NCBI GenBank assembly: GCA_022496205.1
Contig: WTXD01000245.1
Location: forward strand, 1 to 14,944
Length of the DNA: 14,944 nt
From: Gloeopeniophorella convolvens
Taxonomy: Eukaryota > Basidiomycota > Agaricomycetes > Russulales
Direction: 5' to 3'
Positions 8,893-14,944 of this stretch are shown here, piece by piece. The notes below the pieces were generated by a model. It had not been told where the DNA came from, did no database searches, and saw only the letters and a list, made by a program, of their open reading frames with translations. Every line of letters starts with the position of its first letter. The stretch's first letter is position 1. The translations under genes and the position numbers were made by a program.

Positions 8893-8959
8893 GGTCAGGA
8901 GTCGGAAGGCAGCAGTGACTGCCTGACGGCCTGACCGGGACCTTCCGGCCCCTTCCGAC
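8893..8959. repeat. GC-rich nested inverted repeats after the phosphatase
   Basis: GGTCAGG (8893-8899) pairs with CCTGACC (8930-8936), and GTCGGAAGG (8901-8909) pairs with CCTTCCGAC (8951-8959), giving two mutually exclusive stems. They start about 120 bp past the phosphatase stop. They could affect 3'-end formation or be a degraded repeat; no function is shown. Confidence 0.4.
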
Positions 8960-9729
8960 GCGGGCTTCAAAATTCACGGCAGACTCCGAGGCGTGCAGTG
9001 ACGAACTCCCCGTCCGTCTCTTTGTCTAGGTTTCGTCAGTTCCGTCGATAGTTTAATCCAGTCTTGCACAGCGACATCTCCTCAAATAATGTGGCCCAAA
9101 TCCGTTCCCATGCACCACCCTTCCCAGGGATAAGCGGGCGGAGGAACTCATCGTCGCGGAGTCGATGGGAAGCTGAGCTGCTCAGGTGACCGAGTCCGCC
9201 CCGCCCCGATTCCGAGGAAGCTTCGCCTGAAAACTTCCAGGACATTAGCACGCTTCCTTATGCGATGTTCTGATTTAACGTAGAATTAATCCACCGGCAT
9301 AGATGAAAAGCCGCGTACGGCGCCCTATGCATGTAGCTCCCACGACATCGATATCTTGGCGGAGTGTGCCCGCCGCGTCAACGTTTCAACCCACAGCATA
9401 TTGACAAAATGGCCTGGCACATTGCGGACTGTGCCTTGCTTGCCATTCAGAAGACAGGATCAAGCCGCAATAACAGCGCGTCCCAAAGGCGTGCTCCCGG
9501 AGCGGCACCCAGCTACCGCGTTCTCCTTGGCCTCAATTTAACTACATACACACCCGAGACGATGTCAATGCCGTTACTGGAAGTGCAGTTTCTCAAAGTC
9601 TGGCGGCTGGCCGCTTATACTTCCCGGCTGAGTAATATTTACCGAGTTCCTATTCGACCCGCTGTGCGCCAGCTGAGGAAGCGTTAAGAACCGATAAGGA
9701 CACCTTTCGGATCATAGGCTATGCCAGTC

Positions 9730-10251
9730 CGAGCGCCGGCTTTTGGGAAGTGACTATCCAGAGGCTACAGGACACACGGTACTTGGATTGAAATACTGAG
9801 GCCTTGAGCTTGAGGGGTGATGAAAGGCAATTGCAAGGTGTAGCAGATCTAGCCTGGCCCCGATAGCCGATGGATGGTTGACGGAGACGAAAACTTCGGC
9901 CTTGGCCGTGAAGCGCGTTGACTCCGCAAACGCGTCTGGCAACTGGGCAACTGCATCCGGATTTTCTACCAGCCCGAGAATCCCGCAACCTCGCCTCAGC
10001 TAGTGACGACTGGTGGTGCCCGGAGGGGCCTCTTTGCCATCTCCCTTTTCGATGGACTGACAGGCTCTACAATATCGTCTCATCGCCCTACTCGCACTTA
10101 TGGGGATGCCCTCGTCCAGGGGCCTGACCGCAATCGTGACATCTGCATCGTACGTGAGGCTCGCCAGCTGACGGGATCCCAGGAGTGCTTCGGCTCGAGA
10201 CGGATCCAACACCATGAGACCGAAGTTCGCAATGCTTAAGGATATATGCAC
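9730..10251 (-). other. Possible coding remnant, unrecognised
   Basis: Two - strand open frames read more like protein than their surroundings: one at 10251-10000 (contains LDPSRAEALLGSRQLASL) and one at about 9942-9754 (contains FTAKAEVFVSVNHPSAIG). They are in different frames, and a splice or indel near 9950-10000 would be needed to join them. I recognise no family or motif, and chance remains a serious alternative. Confidence 0.2.
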
Positions 10252-10320
10252 CGCATACTTCGCGCCAGGCCCTCGGCATGGTATTTCGGTATCGTGGCCT
10301 CGATGATACTATCCACGCCC

Positions 10321-10327
10321 TATAAGA
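10321..10327 (+). promoter_or_regulatory. TATA-like box of the first P450 gene
   Basis: TATAAGA lies 78 nt before the ATG at 10399, followed by a CT-rich stretch around 10350-10375 suitable for transcription start. Confidence 0.45.
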
Positions 10328-10398
10328 CGGAAGGGCAATGTAATCAACACACTCTCCCACCCAGCTCTCCCACCAGAATTGGCAGAACAACATCACCC

Positions 10399-12529
10399 AT
10401 GATAATCCTTGATCTACTCGCACTCATATTCTTTGCATATGCCGTCCAGGTTCTCTTAGATCGTCGTAGGCGTGGAGGTTTGCCCTATCCGCCTGGCCCA
10501 CGCCCACTGCCCATCCTAGGCAATGTCTTGGACATCCCAAAGGAGTCTTCGTGGTTCAAGTATACCGAGATGGGGCGCAAATATGGTACGATTCGCGTCA
10601 TCATCGCCTGTTCAACTCCTTACTTCGAGTCGGTTGATAGGAGAGATCATGTCTTTCCAAGTCTTCGGGCAGATGATCATCGTTTTGAACTCTAGTAGGG
10701 TTGCCAAGGATCTGCTCGAGAAACGTGGAAATATCTACTCTGACCGCCCAGTCATCCCTTTCCTGGAGATGTGTGTATCAATCCTCCTTATGTCTAGTAT
10801 GTCGCGCTGATATAACGAAGGCTGGACTGGGGCGTCTTCATACCCAATGCTCGCTATTCTGACTGGTGGCGCCAGTCGCGCAAGATCCTCGATCGTGGCC
10901 TTGGTGGGGGTGCAGCGTCAAAGTATCGCCCAATGCAACATGCACGAGTGCGTGTGCTTTTAGGACGCCTGTTGAATCATCCGGAGAACGTGGATTCTCT
11001 CGTTGAACTGTCAGAGCCTTCACTGCGAGATGCTACCCCGACGCTTACCCATGCATTTCAGACTTCAAGGAGAACTCATCCTTGCGATGACGTATGGTTA
11101 TGAAGTCAAAGGGGAAGACGACAGGAAAGTCACCGTCTCAAGAGATGCACTTGGGTTTGGATCTAGAACGGCCCTTCCCGGAGCCTTACTTGTCAATCAC
11201 CTCCCTATCTGTTCGTTGATGCATGGCCCTCGCGCTACCGGATCTTCCTTGACGCTTTATTGCAGTGCGTCATATTCCAGAAAAGCTATCCTGGTTCAGC
11301 TATAAGCCGCTCGCCCGTTTCGGTCGGGACCTTTGGCATGAAGTCATGGAATCTCCTATACAGATCGTGAAAGACTCGATGGTCAGTCCGCCATCGCAAG
11401 TATTGTATCTCAACTGAAGGCGCTGTGCAGGAAAATGGCTCTGCAGTTCACTCACTTGCTCTTGAAACCTGCAAAATGCGGAGAAGATGAATAGCACGGA
11501 GCGTGCAAAGGCAGAATCGGTTATCGTACCCACCATGGGATCGATGTACGCAGGTGCGTGCTGGGGCCGATTGCCTCGCCCACGCTAATCGAGAGAACGT
11601 CTATTAGCTGGGGTCGATACGGTACGACATCAAGCTCTCGATCGCTTAAGAGATGCTCACTCTGGGCTCTAGACAACATCAGCCTTATTGACATTCCTTC
11701 TGGCAATGATATTGCACCCGGATGTTCAGGTGAAAGCCCAAGCAGAGCTTGATTCTGTGGTCGGGCGCGACCGACTGCCAACATTTGAAGACCGTCCGCG
11801 TTTGCCGTACATCGATGCACTATGCCGCGAGGTGCTCCGGTGGAAGGTTGTAACGCCACTCGGTGAGTCCAACCCCAACGCCTGTGTTGCCCGAGGAAGG
11901 TTCTGACGACCAGGGTGATAGCCGTTCCCCATGCGACAACAGAAGATAACGTGTATGAAGGCTTCTTCATCCCGAAAGGTACGCTTCTTGTCTCGGCAGT
12001 AGTCCTGACGATCAGCTAGTTGACCGCACTGCAAGGTGTTATGATACTTGCAAACGTATGGTAGGTGATGATCCATGACTGGCAGATTTGAACGGGCTGA
12101 CGATCGAGGGCATACAGGGCTATCCTACAGGATCCGATCACCTATCCAGAGCCGAGTGTTTTCAAACCCGAGCGTTTCCTTACGTCGGACGGAAACGTGC
12201 GCGACGATCCTACCCTATCTGCGGCCTTCGGATTTGGCAAGCGGATCTGCCCCGGACGCCACTTCGTCGACGCCACGCTGTTTATTGCTGTCGCGTCCAT
12301 GCTGTCAGTCTTCCGTATGGAAAAGAAGCGTGACGCCGAAGGAAATGCGATTCCCATCGAGTGCTCATACTCAGGATCGGTCGTAAGGTATGTTCGGGCG
12401 ATGTCAAATCCTGCGCATAGGACGTTAAGCAACCACCTTGATAGCTCCCCGAGCAAATTTCCGTGCTCTATAGTTCCTAGAGACGCAAGAGCAGCCGAAC
12501 TTATCTCCATAGACATCATTAGTAGCTGA
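10399..12529 (+). CDS. Cytochrome P450 monooxygenase, first tandem copy; one-base frameshift
   Basis: Haem-thiolate monooxygenase, anchored in the ER by an N-terminal membrane helix (residues 1-17), followed by the proline hinge YPPGPRPLPILGN. Exons are 10399-10585, 10641-10770, 10821-11009, 11062-11210, 11266-11381, 11431-11553, 11608-11621 (14 nt), 11673-11862, 11922-11978, 12036-12060, 12118-12387 and 12445-12529. The sum is 1,535 nt; with one base restored near 11469-11472 it gives 511 aa, the normal P450 length. The I-helix motif is AGVDTT (299-304), the K-helix EVLR (Glu356, Arg359), then FKPERF and the haem loop FGFGKRICPGRH (Cys438). It resembles fungal enzymes annotated as O-methylsterigmatocystin oxidoreductase-like, but the substrate cannot be told. 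The start at 10399 is chosen because the anchor begins there, although the frame is open further upstream. The next gene is a close paralogue. Confidence 0.88.
11608..11621 (+). other. 14-nt micro-exon of the first P450
   Basis: This exon encodes only the core of the I-helix oxygen-binding motif (GVDT) between introns 11554-11607 and 11622-11672. The second P450 has a micro-exon of the same size at the same place, which supports the call. Confidence 0.8.
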
Positions 12530-12928
12530 ATAGACGCATGGAAATGCATCTCTGATCTCCGTGAGTTGTCGAACCCTCACCTCGTGGATTATAGATCACC
12601 GAACACCCTGATTAAAAAGGTTGTACCACCCGCCCCGAAATATACCTTCACTTTCATCCAGAATGTGACATTGATCCTCCTATAAATATATGCATGTATC
12701 ACGAGGACAGGCAGACGTCCTCTATCCGTGACAGCCAGTGGTAATCCGGGAGTGGCGTCTGTCATTATTTTTTCGATATCAGTTACGTCATGACCCCCAC
12801 CCCCCCGGCCTTCTAGAGCAATCACGCGTCCGATAGTAGGTCCAAATCGGCCTGCACCTCGCAGGTATAAATCGCACGTAAGACTCAACTCGATCCAGGT
12901 GCGGTTCTCCACACCCCCATCGACTCAC
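12530..12928. other. Spacer between the tandem P450s
   Basis: No gene is seen. It must hold the 3' end of the first P450 and the promoter of the second. An AT-rich run (TATAAATATATG, about 12682-12693) and a run of C (about 12792-12808) stand out. Confidence 0.5.
12866..12872 (+). promoter_or_regulatory. TATA box of the second P450 gene
   Basis: TATAAAT lies 63 nt before the ATG at 12929, a spacing similar to that of the first P450. Confidence 0.55.
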
Positions 12929-14944
12929 ATGACTGTAACAGCACTAGCCCTTGGCTTTCTCATATTCTCTGTCGTTTTCTTGTCTCGAGCTGCTGGCGAG
13001 CGCTACCCACGCGGACCAAGTAGACAACCACTACCTCCCGGCCCAAGCCCCTTCCCATTCTTTGGGAATGTATTCGATATTCCCAATCTCTTCTGCTGGG
13101 TGATGTATGCTAACTGGGCAAATAAATATGGCAGGTGTGGTCTAAGCTACTCCCTGAATATGCCTCAATACCATCATGGTTTAGGCGACGTCATATCCCT
13201 CCAAGTCATGGGGAAGGTTATCATAGTTCTCAATTCATACAAAGCGGCAAAAGATCTGCTGGAGAAGCGCGGCGATGTTTACTCGGACCGCCCTGCCATT
13301 CCAATATATGAGATGTGAGTTTCGGGCTTTGATGTCTTCACAGCTGCACCAGAATGACGATTCCATGGTATCCAGGATGCGGTGGGAGTGGTTCTTCCCA
13401 TCGGCTCGGTACGCAGAGCCATGGCGCATTGGCAGGAGAATGCTCGACCGGAGCCTGCGCCCCACATCCATCGTCAATTACCGTCCCATGCTAGAAGCTC
13501 GGACACACGTGTTTCTTTCGCGGCTCCTCGCTCAGCCAGAACAGTTCCAGCTAGTAGCTCAGCGGTGTGTGGAATCTCGATGTCATCCGCTGCTTGACCC
13601 AAGTCTGACAGACATGCTTAAACAGCTTGCAGGGCGAATTGATTATGTCCCTTGTCTATGCGTATGAAGTGAAAGGGGAAGATGACCCCATGCTGCTGAA
13701 AGCGAAGGAGATGACGGAGATCGGAAGTGCATCAACCCTCCCAGGAGCGTTGCTTGTGAACGTCCTTCCTTTTCGTGAGTATGTGTCCTTGTGCTACTGG
13801 TCCACATTGTAAGGACGTGCTGCAGTCAAACACATCCCAGCATGGCTACCCTGGGTCAGCTACAAGCCGTTCGCTCGCAGGGGTTACGAGGTGGGGCGGG
13901 ACGTCGTTCGTGTTACATTCAGGTGGATCAAAGATCGTATGGTAGGTAAAGCTTGGCTTGAATTGGCATTATGTACTGACGGCCTTGGCGCAGGAAGACG
14001 GAACGGCACAGCCTTCACTAACTCTGGAATGTCTACGAGAGGCCGAGCAACTACCGGCCGGACACGACAGAGACATTCAAGAGACATTTATTGCAAATAC
14101 TATGGGGTCGATGTTCTCTTGTACGAGTGCATCTTTCCGTCCCCCATCGTGTTTCGACTGAGTGACCGGCACCTATTTTGTAGCTGGGGCTGATACCGTA
14201 AGCGAGCACATCCAACACTACAGACTCAGAAAACTGACCTTACTGCCAGACAGTTTCTACCTTGGAATCACTCTTTTTGATGCTTTCTCTATACCCAGAA
14301 GTGCAGGCGCGTGCGCAGGCGGAGCTCGACTCAATTACCAAGGAGAACGGTTGCCAAACTTCGATGATCAACCGCGCTTGCCATACATCAACGCGATTTG
14401 CATTGAGTTATTGCGATGGCGTCTCGTTCTCCCATCTGGTGCCGTTCTACAAGTTGCCGCAATGTTTGATGGTCAAATTGACCGAGCGACGCCTCCCCAA
14501 CAGGTTTCCCCCATGCAACAACGGAGGACGACACATACAACGGCTACTTCATCCCTAAAGGTGAAGAGCACGCGGGTTTCCGAAGCACTGTATGACCTAT
14601 TCTTCGGTGTTCCCAGGTTCCATCATCATCCCGAATGCATGGTCAGCCTGTTTTCCTGTCAAATCTCCTTCACTGAACTAATCGCGAGCAGGGCGATTTT
14701 GCATGATCCAGAGAGATACCCAGATCCAGAGACCTTCAAGCCCGAGCGCTATCTGAACACGGACGGCGCCTTTGTGGACGACCCGGTGGTAGCAGTAGCG
14801 TTTGGCTTCGGGAAGAGGTGAGTCTGGGCCACATCGTCTCGTCGGGTTCGGCGGTACGATGGCGTCCAATTAGGATATGCCCCGGTAGGCACTTCGTCAA
14901 TGCAACGGTCTTTATCGTGGTCTCGTCTCTGTTGGCATCATCCA
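12929..14944 (+). CDS. Cytochrome P450 monooxygenase, second tandem copy, 3'-truncated by window; one-base frameshift
   Basis: Paralogue of the preceding gene. Exons are 12929-13130, 13185-13314, 13376-13564, 13626-13774, 13826-13941, 13994-14120, 14184-14197, 14250-14438, 14504-14560, 14617-14641, 14692-14817 and 14874 to the window end. About 465 residues are visible; some 50 C-terminal residues lie beyond. There is an N-terminal membrane helix and the hinge PLPPGPSPFPFFGN. The I-helix reads SGADTT, the K-helix ELLR (Glu362, Arg365), and the haem loop FGFGKR/ICPGRH (Cys444) is split by an intron (14818-14873) absent from the first copy. One base is missing near 14347-14350: SITKEN and RLPNFDDQPRLPYI are in different frames. 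The first intron (13131-13184) appears to start with GC. Start ATG 12929 directly precedes the anchor. Substrate unknown. Confidence 0.87.
13131..13184 (+). other. Probable GC-AG intron of the second P450
   Basis: The intron must lie between AAATATG and GCGACGTC to give KYGDVISLQ, at the same codon and phase as the GT-AG intron of the first copy (10586-10640). The donor is then GCAGGT, a GC-type site; the acceptor is TTTAG. It is 54 nt with no stop, so retention would insert 18 residues in frame. Confidence 0.6.
14184..14197 (+). other. 14-nt micro-exon of the second P450
   Basis: It encodes the GADT core of the I-helix motif, flanked by introns 14121-14183 and 14198-14249. Size and phase are identical to the micro-exon of the first P450. 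Confidence 0.8.

Larger units (their letters stand above)
8773..10398. other. 1.6-kb intergenic stretch without a convincing gene
   Basis: No recognisable family is present on either strand. Contents: a GC-rich imperfect hairpin just after the phosphatase (8893-8959), scattered short open frames at 9356-9687, a possible - strand coding remnant at about 9730-10251, and the promoter of the first P450 near 10321. The length could hide a decayed gene. Confidence 0.45.

Noticed and set aside
9356..9687. Two overlapping + strand open frames
   Set aside because: No motif, no plausible start context or family resemblance, and they overlap each other in different frames.

Overview
The window looks like nuclear DNA of a mushroom-forming basidiomycete (Agaricomycetes). 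All five genes recovered are split by short introns, mostly 48-66 nt. The families fit this group: a DUF6589-domain protein, a RecQ-type helicase of the kind expanded in basidiomycetes, a secreted histidine-family acid phosphatase and two tandem cytochrome P450s. No RNA gene, CRISPR array or bacterial feature was seen.

Positions 196-6137 are bounded by 50-nt terminal inverted repeats (46/50 identical by eye) and look like one 5.9-kb DNA transposon. It carries two convergent genes: a DUF6589 protein on + (368-3134, 864 aa after splicing and one frame correction) and a RecQ-like helicase with a long coiled-coil tail on - (5893-3385). TGACT-containing subterminal repeats lie just inside both ends. 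A 150-bp G-rich hairpin (6136-6285) abuts the right end and a smaller inverted repeat (153-196) abuts the left end. A mobile element pairing a DUF6589 protein, as candidate transposase, with a RecQ helicase is the main discovery candidate here.

From 6286 on the content looks like host sequence: a promoter-bearing spacer, a secreted acid phosphatase (7056-8772), a 1.6-kb stretch with no convincing gene (8773-10398), then two tandem paralogous P450s (10399-12529 complete; 12929 to the window end, 3'-truncated). The P450s share exon sizes almost exactly, including a 14-nt micro-exon, so they arose by tandem duplication. They are probably endoplasmic-reticulum monooxygenases of secondary or xenobiotic metabolism.

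Every gene carries at least one reading-frame lesion. DUF6589 and both P450s each lack one base, the phosphatase has a compound indel region, and the helicase has an in-frame TGA. This means either genuine decay or residual base errors in the assembly. Because it affects host genes and transposon genes alike, sequencing error has to be excluded before any gene is called dead.
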